A stretch of DNA of 64,000 bases from the NCBI RefSeq assembly GCF_048771995.1, contig NC_133059.1:2717001-2781000 (forward strand). Reading direction: 5' to 3'. Positions within the stretch are counted from its first letter, which is position 1, and every line of letters begins with the position of its first letter. Positions 30,201-42,200 of the stretch are shown one piece after another. This DNA is from Taeniopygia guttata. Lineage: Eukaryota > Chordata > Aves > Passeriformes > Estrildidae. Under the pieces are notes generated by a model. That model was not told the origin of the DNA. It saw nothing but the letters and a program-made list of their open reading frames with translations, and made no database searches. A program made the translations under genes and the position numbers.

Positions 30201-33200
30201 CGACTCTGACCCAAAATTCCTCAATTTCATTGCCAAATCCCTCAATTTTTGGCTCAAATCCCCCCGATTTTTGTCCTAAACCCCCCGAATTTTTCTACCA
30301 AACCCCAATTTTCCCAAATTCCCGCGTTTTCACCCCAAATTCCTCCCGCAGCTGGCGACGCTGCGCGGGTCCATCCTGGAGGACGCCACCCCCAGCACGG
30401 CCAAGGCGGGATCGGGGCGCGGGATCCCGGCGCGGGAGCTGCTGGAATTCCTCCTGCCCGAGCTCAACATCCACTGCCTGCGCCTGGCCCTGGCCTCGCC
30501 CAAGGTCCCCGAGCAGCTCCTCAAGCTGGACGAGCAGGGGGTGAGAATTCCGGGAAGTTTGGGAATTTTTTGGGAATTTTTTGGGGAATTTTCTGTGATT
30601 TTTTGGCATTTTTCGGTGATTTTTTGGTGATTTTCTGGGATTTTTTTGGGTTTTTTTGGGGTTTTTCTGATAACTTTAGAGGGTCTTATTGGAATTCAGG
30701 GATTTCTTGGATGTTTTTAGAATTTTGTGGAATTTATAGGATTTTTCTGGGAATTTTTGGGAATTTTTTGGGGAATTTTCCGTCATTTTTTGGCATTTTT
30801 CGGTGATTTTTTGGTGATTTTCTGGGATTTTTTGGGATTTTTTTAGTGATTTTCTGATAACTTTAGAGGGTCTTATTGGAATTTGGGGGATTTCTTGGAT
30901 TTTTTTAGATTTTTTGGGAATTTATAGGATTTTTCCGGGATTTTTTGGGAATTTTTTGGGGAATTTTCCGTGATTTGTTGGTGATTTTCTGGGATTACTC
31001 GTTGATTTTTTGGGATTTTTTTTTGGTGATTTTCTGATAACTTTAGAAGACCTTATTGGAATTCAGGGATTTCTTGGATGTTTTTAGATTTTTTTGGAAT
31101 TTATAGGATTTTTCCGGGAATTTTTGGGAATTGTTTGGGAATTTTTTTGGGGAATTTTCCGTGATTTTTTGGCATTTTTCGGTGATTTTTTGGTGATTTT
31201 TTGGGATTTTATGGGATTTTTTTTGGGGTTTTTCTGATAACTTTAGAGGGTCTAATTGGAATTCAGGGATTTCTTGGATGTTATTAGAATTTTGTGGAAT
31301 TTATAGGATTTTCCCGGGAATTTTTGGGAATTTTTTGGGAATTTTTTGGGGAATTTTACATCATTTTTTGGCATTTTTCTGTGATTTTTTGGTGATTTTC
31401 TGGGATTACTTGTTGATTTTTTGGGATTTTTTTTTTGATTTTCTGATAACTTTAGAGGATCTTATTGGAATTTGGGGGATTTCTTGGATGTTTTTAGATT
31501 TTTTGTGAATTTATAGGATTTTTCCGGGAATTTTTGGGGGATTTTCTGTCATTTTTTGGCATTTTTCGGTGATTTTTTGGTGATTTTTTGAGATTTTTTG
31601 GGATTTTTTTAGTGATTTTCTGATAACTTTAGAGGGTCTTATTGGAATTTGGGTATTTCTTGGATTTTTTTTTAGATTTTTTGGGAATTTATAGGATTTT
31701 TCCGGGAATTTTTGGGAATTTCTGGGGGAATTTTCCGTCATTTTTTGGCATTTTTCGGTGATTTTTTTGGTGATTTTCTGGGATTATTAGTTGATTTTTT
31801 GGGATTATTTTTTTGTGATTTTCTGATAACTTTAGAGGATCTTATTGGAATTTGGGGATTTCTTGGATTTTTTTAGATTTTTTGGGAATTTATAGGATTT
31901 TTCCGGGAATTTTTGGGAATTTTTTTGGGAATTTTACGTCATTTTTTGGCATTTTTCGTTGAATTTTTGGTGATTTTTCTGGGATTTTTTGGGATTTTTT
32001 TTTTTGTGATTTTCTGATAACTTTAGAGGGTCTTATTGGAATTTGGGGGATTTCTTGGATGTTTTTAGATTTTTTGGGAATTTATAGGATTTTTCCGGGA
32101 ATTTTTGGGAATTTTTTTGGGAATTTTACATCATTTTTTGGCATTTTTCGTTGATTTTTTTAGTGATTTTCTGGGATTACTCGTTGAGTTTTTGGGATTT
32201 TTTTTTTGTGATTTTCTGATAACTTTAGAGGATCTTATTGCAATTTGGGGGATTTCTTGGATTTTTTTAGATTTTTTGGGAATTTATAGGATTTTTCCGG
32301 GAATTTTTGGGAATTTTTGGGGAATTTTCCGTCATTTTTTGGCATTTTTCAGTGATTTTTTGGTGATTTTCTGGGATTATTAGTTGATTTTTTGGGATTT
32401 TTTTTTTGTGATTTTCTGATAACTTTAGAGGATCTTATTGGAATTTGGGGATTTCTTGGATTTTTTTAGATTTTTTTGGGAATTTATAAGATTTTTCCAG
32501 TTTTTTTTAGGATTTTTTATGGTATTTTTTGGGGGTTTTTGGGGTATTGGGCTTTGGCGCATTCCAAGGGTAGAACGGTCTTAAGACTTGAAGGATTCTT
32601 GGGATTTTGGGGATTTTTTGGGAATTTTCAGTGATTTTTTTGGGAATTTCTGGGAATTTTAGGAAATATTTTGGGAATTTATAGGATTTTTCCAGAATTT
32701 TTTTGGATTTTTTAGGGATTTTTTTGGGTTTTGGGAGTTTCCGGATTTGCCGCATTCCAAGGCTTGAGGGGGTTTCATTTCTCCATCCCAAAACTGCTCC
32801 AACCACCCCAAACCTTCCCAAAGCCCCAAATCCCCAAACTCCCAAATCCCAAATCCCACAAACCCCAAAATCCCACAAATCCCCAAACCCCAAACCCCAT
32901 AAATCCCAAATCCCAAACCCCAAACCCCAAATCCCAGAAATCCCAAACCCCAAACCCCAAACCCCACAAATCCCAAACCCCAAACCCCAAACCCCAAACC
33001 CCAAATCCCAAACCCCAAATCCCAAATCCCAAACCCCAGACCCCAAACCCCAAACCCCAAATCCCAAATCCCAAACCCCAGACCCCAAACCCCAAACCCC
33101 AAACCCCATAAATCCCAAACCCCAAACCCCATCAATCCCAAACCCCATAAATCCCAAACCCCAAATCCCATAAACCCCATAAATCCCAAACCCCATAAAT

Positions 33201-36200
33201 TCCATAAACCCCAAATCTCCAAACTCCAAACCCCAAACCCCAAACCCCAAACCCCATAAATCCCAAACCCCATAAATCCCAAACCCCAAACCCCAAACCC
33301 CACAAACCCCAAACCCCAAAAATCCCAATCCCCATAAATCCCAGACCCCAAACCCCACAAATCCCAAACCCCAAATCCCACAAACCCCAAACCCCAAAAA
33401 TCCCCTTAATCCCCCAAATCCCAAACCCCAAATCCCATAAATCCCAAACCCCAAATACCATAAATCCAAAATGCCAAACCCCACAAACCCCAAACCCCAT
33501 AAATCCCAAACCCCACAAACCCCAAACCCCAAATATCCCAAACCCCAAACCCCAAATCCCAAACCCCAGACCCCAAACCCCAAACCCCAAACCCCAAACC
33601 CCAAACCCCAAACCCAAATCCCCAAATCCCAAATCCCAAACCCCAGACCCCAAACCCCAAACCCCAAACCCCAAACCCCAAACCCAAATCCCCAAATCCC
33701 AAATCCCAAACCCCAAACCCCAAATCCCAAATCCCCAAATCCCAAATCCCAAACCCCAAACCCCAAATCCCAAACCCCAAACCCCAAACCCCAAACCCCA
33801 AACCCCAAATCCCAAACCCCAAACCCCAAACCCCAATCCCCATAAATCCCAAACCCCAAACCCCAAACCCCAAACCCCAAACCCCAAACCCCAAACCCCA
33901 TAAATCCCAAACCCCAAACCCCATAAATCCCAAACCTCAAACCCCATAAATCCCAAGCCCCAAACCCCAAACCCCAAACCCCAAACCCCAAACCCCACAA
34001 ACCCCAAACCCCATAAATCCCAAACCCCAAACCCCATAAATCCCAAACCCCAAACCTCATAAATCCCAAACCCCATAAATCCCAAACCCCAAACCCCATA
34101 AATCCCAAACCCCAAACCCCAAATCCCAAACCCCAAACCCCAAACCCCAAACCCCAAACCCCAAATCCCAAACCCCAAACCCCAAACCCCAAACCCCATA
34201 AATCCCAAACCCCAGACCCCAAACCCCAAACCCCAAACCCCAAACCCCAAACCCAAACCCCAAACCCCAAATCCCAAACCCCAAATCCCACAAATCCCAA
34301 ACCCCAAACCCCATAAATCCCAAATCCCAAACCCCACAAATCCCAAACCCCATAAATCCCAAACCCCAAACCCAAACCCCAAATCCCAAACCCCATAAAC
34401 CCCAAACCCCAAACCCCAAACCCCATAAATCCCAAACCCCAAATCCCATAAATCCCAAACCCCAAATCCCATAAATCCCAAACCCCACAAACCCCACAAA
34501 CCCCAAACCCCAAACCCCAAACCATAAATCCCAAACCCCAAACCCCAAACCCCAAACCCCAAACCCAAACCCCAAAATTCCAAATCCCAAACCCCAAACC
34601 CCAAACCCCAAACCCAAACCCCAAACCCAAACCCCAAAATTCCAAATCCCAAACCCCATAAATCCCAAACTCCAAATACCATAAATCCTAAACCCCAAAT
34701 CCCATAAATCCCAAACCCCAAACCCCAAACCCCAAATCCCATAAATCCCAAACTCCATAAACCCCAATTCCCCAAAACCCCAAATCCCATAAATACCAAA
34801 CCCCAAACCCCATAAATCCCAAACCCCAAACCCCAAACCCCATAAATCCCAAAACCCAAACCCCATAAATCCCAAACCCCAAACCCCATAAATCCCAAAC
34901 CCCAAATCCCAAACCGCAAACCCCAAATCCCAAACCCCACAAACCCCAAATCCCATAAATCCCAAACCCCAATCCCCATAATTCCCAAACCGCAAATCCC
35001 ATAAATCCCAAACCCCAAATCCCATAAATCCCAAACCCCAAACCCCATAAATCCCAAACCCCACAAACCCCAAACCCCAAACCCAAACCCCAAACCCCAT
35101 AAATCCCAAATCCCAAATCCCATAAACCCCAAACCCCAAACCCCACAAACCCCAAACCCCATAAATCCCAAACCCCAAACCCCATAAATCCCAAACCCCA
35201 AGCCCCACAAATCCCAAACCCCATAAATCCCAAATCCCCAAACTCCAAACCCCATAAATCTCAAACCCCAAATCCCACAAATCCCAAACTCTATAAATCC
35301 CAAACCCCAAATCCCCAAAACCCCAAACCCCAAACCCCAAAAATCCCAAATCCCAAAACCCAAATCCCATAAATCCCAAACCCCAAATACCATAAATCCC
35401 CAATCTCCAAAACCCCAAACCCCATAAATCCCAAATCCCAAACCCCACAAATCCCAAATCCCATAAATCCCAAACCCCAAATCCCCAAACCCCAAACCCC
35501 AAATCCCAAACCCCAAACCCCAAATCCCAAACCCCAAACCCCAAACCCAAACCCCAAAAAACCCCACAAACCCCACAAATCCCAAATCCCATAAATCCCA
35601 AACCCCAAACCCCACAAACCCCAAACCCCAAACCCCACAAACCCCACAAATCCCAAATCCCGATGCCGCAGCTGTGCCGGCGGCGCAAGGTGGGGATCCT
35701 GTACTGCAAGGCCGGGCAGAGCTCGGAGGAGGAGATGTACAACAACGAGGCCGCCGGGCCCGCGCTCGACGAGTTCCTGGCGCTGCTCGGCGAGAAGGTG
35801 ACCCTGAGGTCCTTCACCAAGTACGCGGCGCAGCTCGACACCAAGAGTGAGTCCGGGCACCTTCCCGGGACTTCACCGGGAAATCCCAAAATTTGGAGGA
35901 TTTCAAGAGTTTGGGAGATCCCAAAAGTTGAAGGATCTCAAAGTTGAAGGATCTCAAGATGTTGGAGATTCCAAGAGCTGGGAGATCCCAAAGGTTGAAG
36001 GATCTCAAGGGTTGAAGGATCTCAAGATGTTGGAGATTCCAAGGGTTGGAAGATCCCAAAAGTTGAAGGATCTCAAGAGTTGGGAGATCCCAGAAGTTGA
36101 AGTATTTTGAGAGTTTGGGAGATCCCAAAACTTGGAGGATCTCAAGATGTGGGAGATTCCAAGAGTTGGGAGATTCCAAAGGTTGAAGGAACCCAAGGGT

Positions 36201-39200
36201 TGGGAGATCCCAAGGGTTGAGAGATCCCAAAGGTTGAAGGATTTTGAGAGTTTGGGAGATCCCAAAGGTTGAAGGATCCCAAGGGTTGGAGGATCTCAAG
36301 ATGTGGGAGATTCCAAGAGTTTGGGAAATCCCAAAGGTTGAAGGAACTCAAGGGTTGAAGGATTCCAAGAGTTTGGGGGTTCCAAGAGTTGGGAGATCCC
36401 AAGGGTTGAAGGATTCCAAGGGTTGGGAGATCCCAAGGGTCGGAACCTCCTGGGCGAGAAGGTCACCCTGAGGTCCTTCAGCAAGTACGCGGCGCAGCTC
36501 GACACCAAGAGTTAGTCTGGGCACCTTCCCGGCGTTTCACCGGGATTTCACCGGGAAATCCCAAAAGTTGGAGGATTCCAAGGGTTGGAAGATCCCAAAA
36601 GTTGAAGGATTCCAAGGGTTTGGGAGATCCCAAAACTTGGAGGATCTCAAGGGTTGAAGGATCTCAAGATGTGGGAGATTCCAAGAGTTGGGAGATCCCA
36701 AAAGTTGAAGGATCTCAAGAGTTGGGAGATCCCAAAAGTAGGAGGATCTCAAGGGTTGGGAAATCCCAAAGGTTGAAGTATTTTGAGAGTTTGGGAGATC
36801 CCAAAACTTGGAGGATCTCAAGATGTGGGAGATTCCAAGAGTTGGGAGATTCCAAAGGTTGAAGGAACCCAAGAGTTTGGGAGATCCCAAGGGTTGAGCG
36901 ATCCCAAAAGTTGAAGGATTTTGAGAGTTTGGGAAATCCCAAAGGTTGAAGGAACTCAAGGGTTGAAGGATTCCAAGAGTTTGGGGGTTCCAAGGGTTGG
37001 GAGATCCCAAAGGTTGGAACCTCCTGGGCGAGAAGGTCACCCTGAGGTCCTTCACCAAGTACGCGGCACAGCTCGACACCAAGAGTGAGTCTGGGCACCT
37101 TCCCGGCATTTCACCAGGAAATCCCAAAATTTGCAGGATTTCGAAAGTTTGGGAGATCCCAAAGGTTGAAGGATCTCAAGGGTTGGGAGATCCCAAAAGC
37201 TGAAGGATTTTGAGAGTTTGGGAGATCCCAAAAGTTGGAGGAACTCAAGGGTTGAAGGATCTCAAGAGTTGGGAGATTCCAAGAGTTGGGAGATCCCAAA
37301 GGTTGAAGGAACCCAAGGGTTGGGAGATCCCAAATGTTGAAGGATTCCAAAATTTAAAGGATTCCAGGAGTTTGGAAATCCCAAGCCGTGAAGTGTCCCA
37401 AATATTGGTTGGAAGATCCCAGGGGTTGGGTGGTCCCTGCTGGACACCAGGAGGGATTTTTGGGATGCGTTCCAATTTTTGGGATTTCACTGTCCTCGAT
37501 TTTCGGGAATTCACCGTCTCAGATTTTCGGGATTTCACAGCTCCGATTTTTGGGATATCACCGTCTCTGCTTTTTGGGATTTCACTGTCCTCGATTTTTG
37601 GGATTTCACCATCTCAGATTTTCGGGATTTCACCGGTTCCGATTTTGGAGATTTCACTGTCTCAAATTTTCGGGATTTCACCGGTTCCGATTTTCGGGAT
37701 TTCACCGTCTCAGATTTTCGGGATTTCACCGTCCCCGATTTTTGGGATTTCACTGTCTCAGGTTTTTGGGATTTCACCAGTTCCGATTTTCGGGATTTCA
37801 CCGGTTCCGATTTTTGGGATTTCACCGGTTTCGATTTTGGAGATTTCACTGTCTCAAATTTTTGGGATTTCACCATCTCAGATTTTCGGGATTTCACCAG
37901 TTCCGATTTTCGGGATTTCACCAGCTCCGTTTTTGGGATTTCAGTGGTTTCGATTTTGGAGATTTCACTGTCTCAAATTTTCGGGATTTCACCAGTTCCG
38001 ATTTTCGGGATTTCACCGTCCCTGATTTTCGGGATTTCACCATCTTAGATTTTTGGGATTTCACCGGTTCCGATTTTGGGGATTTCACCAGTTCCGTTTT
38101 TGGGATTTCCCTGTCTCAAATTTTCGGGATTTCACCAGTTCCGATTTTCGGGATTTCACCAGTTCCGATTTTCGGGATTTCACTGTCCCCAATTTTCGGG
38201 ATTTCACCGGTTCCGATTTTCGGGATTTCACTGTCCCCAATTTTCGGGATTTCACCGTCCCCGATTTTTGGGATTTCACCGTCTCCGCTTTTCCCGTTTT
38301 CCGCAGCCGATTCCACGGGGACGCACTCGCTCTACACCACCTACCAGGACTACGAGATCATGTTCCACGTGTCCACCATGCTGCCCTACACGCCCAACAA
38401 CCGCCAGCAGGTACCGCCCGAGCCGCCGCGGCTTCTCCAGGGATTCCGTCCGTGGAGATCGGGAGATCCCAACGGTTGGGTGGTTCCAAGGGTTGGGTGT
38501 CCCAAGGGTTGGGTGTCCCAAGGGTTGAAGGATTCCAAGAATTGGTTGGAGGATCCCAAGGGTTGGATGGTTCCAAGGGTTGGGTGGTCCCAAGGGTTGA
38601 AGGATTCCAAGAATTGGTTGGGGGATCCCAAGAGTTGGATGATCCCAAGGGTTGGGTGGTCCCAAGGGTTGAAGGATTCCAAGAATTGGTTGGGGGATCC
38701 CAAGAGTTGGATGATCCCAAGGGTTGGATGATCCCAAGGGTTGGATGATCCCAAGGGTTGGATGATCCCAAGGGTTGGGTAGAGGATCCAAGGGTTGAAG
38801 GATTCCAAGAATTGGTTGGAGGATCCCAAGGGTTGGGTGGTTCCAAGAGTTGGGTGTCCCAAGGGTTGAAGGATTCCAAGAATTGGTTGGAGGATCCAAG
38901 GGTTGAAGGATTCCAAGAGGTGGAAGATCCAAGAGTGGGAGACCCAAGAGCTGGAAGATCCCAAGGGTTGGGAGATCCAAGGTTTGGATGGTCCCAAGAG
39001 TTGGAGGATCCCAAGGATTGGTTGGGAGATCCAAGAGTTGGAGGATCTCAAAGGTCCCAAGATTTGGAGGATCCCAAAGGTCCCAAGATTTGGAGGATCC
39101 CAAGAGTTGGAGGATGCCAAGGATTGGTTGATTCCAAGAGTTGGAGAATCCCAATGGTTGGGCGTTCCCAGAAATTGGAGGATCCCGGGGGTTGGGTGGG

Positions 39201-42200
39201 AGATCCATGTGTGGGAGATCCAAGAGTTGGAGGATCCCAAGGGTTGGGTGGGAGATCCAAGAGTTGGAGGGTACCAAAGGTTGGGAGATCCAAGAGTTGG
39301 AGGATTCCAAAGGTTGGGAGATCCAAGAGTTGGAGGATCCCAATGGTTGGGTGGTCCCATAAGTTGGAGGATCCCAAGGGTTGAAGAATTCCAAGAGTTG
39401 GTTGGTTGATTCCAAGGGTTGGGTGGTCCCAGAAGTTGGAGGATCCCAAGGGTTGGATGGTCCCAGAAGATGGAGGATCACAAGGGTTGGAGGATCCCAA
39501 AGGTTGGGAGATCCAAGAGTTGGAGGATCCCAAGGGTTGGGAGATCCAAGAGTTGGAGGATCCCAAAAATTGGAGCATCTCAAAACTTGCTTGGCCGATC
39601 CCAAGGATTAAAACCTCCCAAGATCTGAACAATCCCAAAACTTGCTTGAACCATCCCAAATTTACATCCCACCCATTCCCAATTTTTTTTTGGGAAAAAA
39701 AAATCCCATCCCAGCTCCTCCGGAAGCGCCACATCGGCAACGACATCGTCACCATCATCTTCCAAGAGCCGGGCGCGCTGCCGTTCACGCCGCAGAACGT
39801 CCGCTCGCACTTCCAGCACGTCTTCATCATCGTCCGCGCCCACCAGCCCTGCTCCGACAACGTCTCCTACAGGTGGGAAAAAATTACCCAAAAATACCAA
39901 AAATCGGTAAAAAATTGGCCAAAATTTGCAAGAAATTCGGAAAAAACCCCAAAAATTGGTAAAAAATTCCCAAAAATTTGCAAAAAGTAACCAAAACTTG
40001 TTGAAAATGCTGATCTTATCAGATCTGCCAGTCACGGGAGTTGGGAATATCAAATATTCCCAAAAAATGCCAAAACTTCGTAAAAAATTCCCCGAAATTC
40101 CTAAAAATGAGCAAAAATTGGCCAAAATTCGCAAGAAATCCGGAAAAAAACCAAAAAAATGGTTAAAAAATTCCCAAAAATTTGCAAAAAGTAACCAAAA
40201 CTTGTTGAAAATGCCGATCTAATCAGATCTGCCAGTCCCGGGAGCTGGGAATATCAAATATTCCCAAAAAATGCCAAAAATTTGTAAAAAATACCCTAAA
40301 ATTCCTAAAAATTAGCAAAAATTTATGAATACGTTCCAAAAATTCCCACAATTTTGTAAGAAGTTGCCCAAAATTTGCAAAAATTCCCAAAAGTTTGCAA
40401 AAAATCTGAAAAATTAGCAAGAATTTGCAAAAATTGCCAAACATTTGAAAAAAATTGCCAAAAAATACCAAAAATTGATAAAAAATGAGCAAAATTTCCC
40501 CAAAAGTTGCAAAAAATAACCAAATTTTTCAGAAGATTCCCATAAATGACAAAACTTTCTGAAAATTCCGATCTCATCAGGAATCCCAAAAATTCTCAAA
40601 AAATACCAAAAACTGGTAAAAAATGAGCAAAAATTCCCCAAAATTTGCAAAAAATTCCCAAAAATTGATTAAAAAATGAGCAAAAATTAGTAAAAATTTG
40701 CAAAATCCCAAAATCGGTACAAAATAAGGAAATTGGAGGATCCCAAGAGTTGAAGGATCCCAAAAGTTGGTTGGAAGATCCCAAAAATTGGTTGAAGGAT
40801 CCCAAAACTTGTTTGGAAGATCCCCAAAACCCAACCCAAACCCTGCCCAATCCCAGACCTCATAAAAACCCAACTCAACCAAACCCCCAAAATCCCCTAA
40901 AAACCCAAAATCCCCTAAAACCCCAAAATCCCCTAAAACCCCAAAATCCCCTAAAAACCCCAAATCCCCTAAAACCCCAAAATTCCCTAAAACCCCAAAA
41001 TTCCCTAAAACCCCAAAATCCCCTAAAAACCCAAAATTCCCTAAAAACCCCAAAATCCCCTAAAAACCCAAAATTCCCTAAAACCCCAAAAATCCCCTAA
41101 AAACCCAAAATTCCCTAAAACCCCAAAATCCCCTAAGAACCCAAAATTCCCTAAAACCCCAAAATCCCCTAAAAACCCAAAAATCCCCTAAACCCCAAAA
41201 TCCCCTAAAACCCCAAAATTCCCTAAAAACCCAAAATTCCCTAAAACCCCAAAATCCCCTAAACCCCAAAATCCCCTAAAACCCCAAAATCCCCTAAAAA
41301 CCCAAAATCCCCTAAAAACCCAAAATTCCCTAAAACTCCAAAATCCCCTAAAAACCCAAAAATCCCCTAAAACCCCCAAAATCCCCTAAAAACCCAAAAT
41401 CCCCTCAAACCCCAAAATCCCCTAAAAACCCAAAATTCCCTAAAACCCCAAAAATCCCCTAAACCCCAAAATCCCCTAAAACCCCAAAATCCCCTAAAAC
41501 CCTCAAAATCCCCTAAAACCCCCAAAATCCCCTAAAAACCCAAAATCCCCTAAAAACCCAAAATCCCCTAAAAACCCAAAATTCCCTAAAAACCCAAAAT
41601 TCCCTAAAACCCCAAAATTCCCTAAAACCCCAAAATCCCCTAAAAACCCAAAATTCCCTAAAACCCCAAAATCCCCTAAAAACCCAAAATTCCCTAAAAC
41701 CCCAAAATCCCCTAAAACCCCCAAAAATCCCCTAAAAACCCAAAATTCCCTAAAACCCCAAAATTCCCTAAAACCCCAAAATCCCCTAAACCCGAAAATC
41801 CCCTAAAAACCCAAAATTCCCTAAAACCCCCAAAAATCCCCTAAAAACCCAAAATTCCCTAAAACCCCAAAATCCCCTAAAAACCCAAAATCCCCTAAAA
41901 CCCCAAAATTCCCTAAAACCCCCAAATCCCCTAAAAACCCAAAATCCCCTAAAAACCCAAAATCCCCTAAAAACCCAAAATTCCCTAAAAACCCAAAATC
42001 CCCTAAAAACCCAAAATCCCCTAAAACTCCAAAATTCCCTAAAAACCCCAAAATACCCTAAAACTCAAAAAATCCCCTAAAAACCCAAAATCCCCTAAAA
42101 CTCCAAAATCCCCTAAAAACCCAAAATTCCCTAAAACCCCAAAATCCCCTAAAAACCCAAAATCCCCTAAAAACCCAAAATCCCCTAAAAACCCAAAATT

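Larger units (their letters stand above)
35850..37440 (+). repeat. GGTTGAAGGATCTCAAG-type repeat, SIPA1L3 intron 4 (first part)
   Basis: Units such as GGGAGATCCCAAAAGTTGAA and GGATCTCAAGATGTGGGAGA in varied order. Two copies of the exon 4 end lie inside and mark larger duplications of roughly 570-660 bp. Confidence 0.87.

Noticed and set aside
32507..35889. Three long minus-strand frames (GFGVWGLGF) of 610-830 codons
   Set aside because: A 7-bp unit without stops gives open frames in all phases; pure CCCCAAA repeat.
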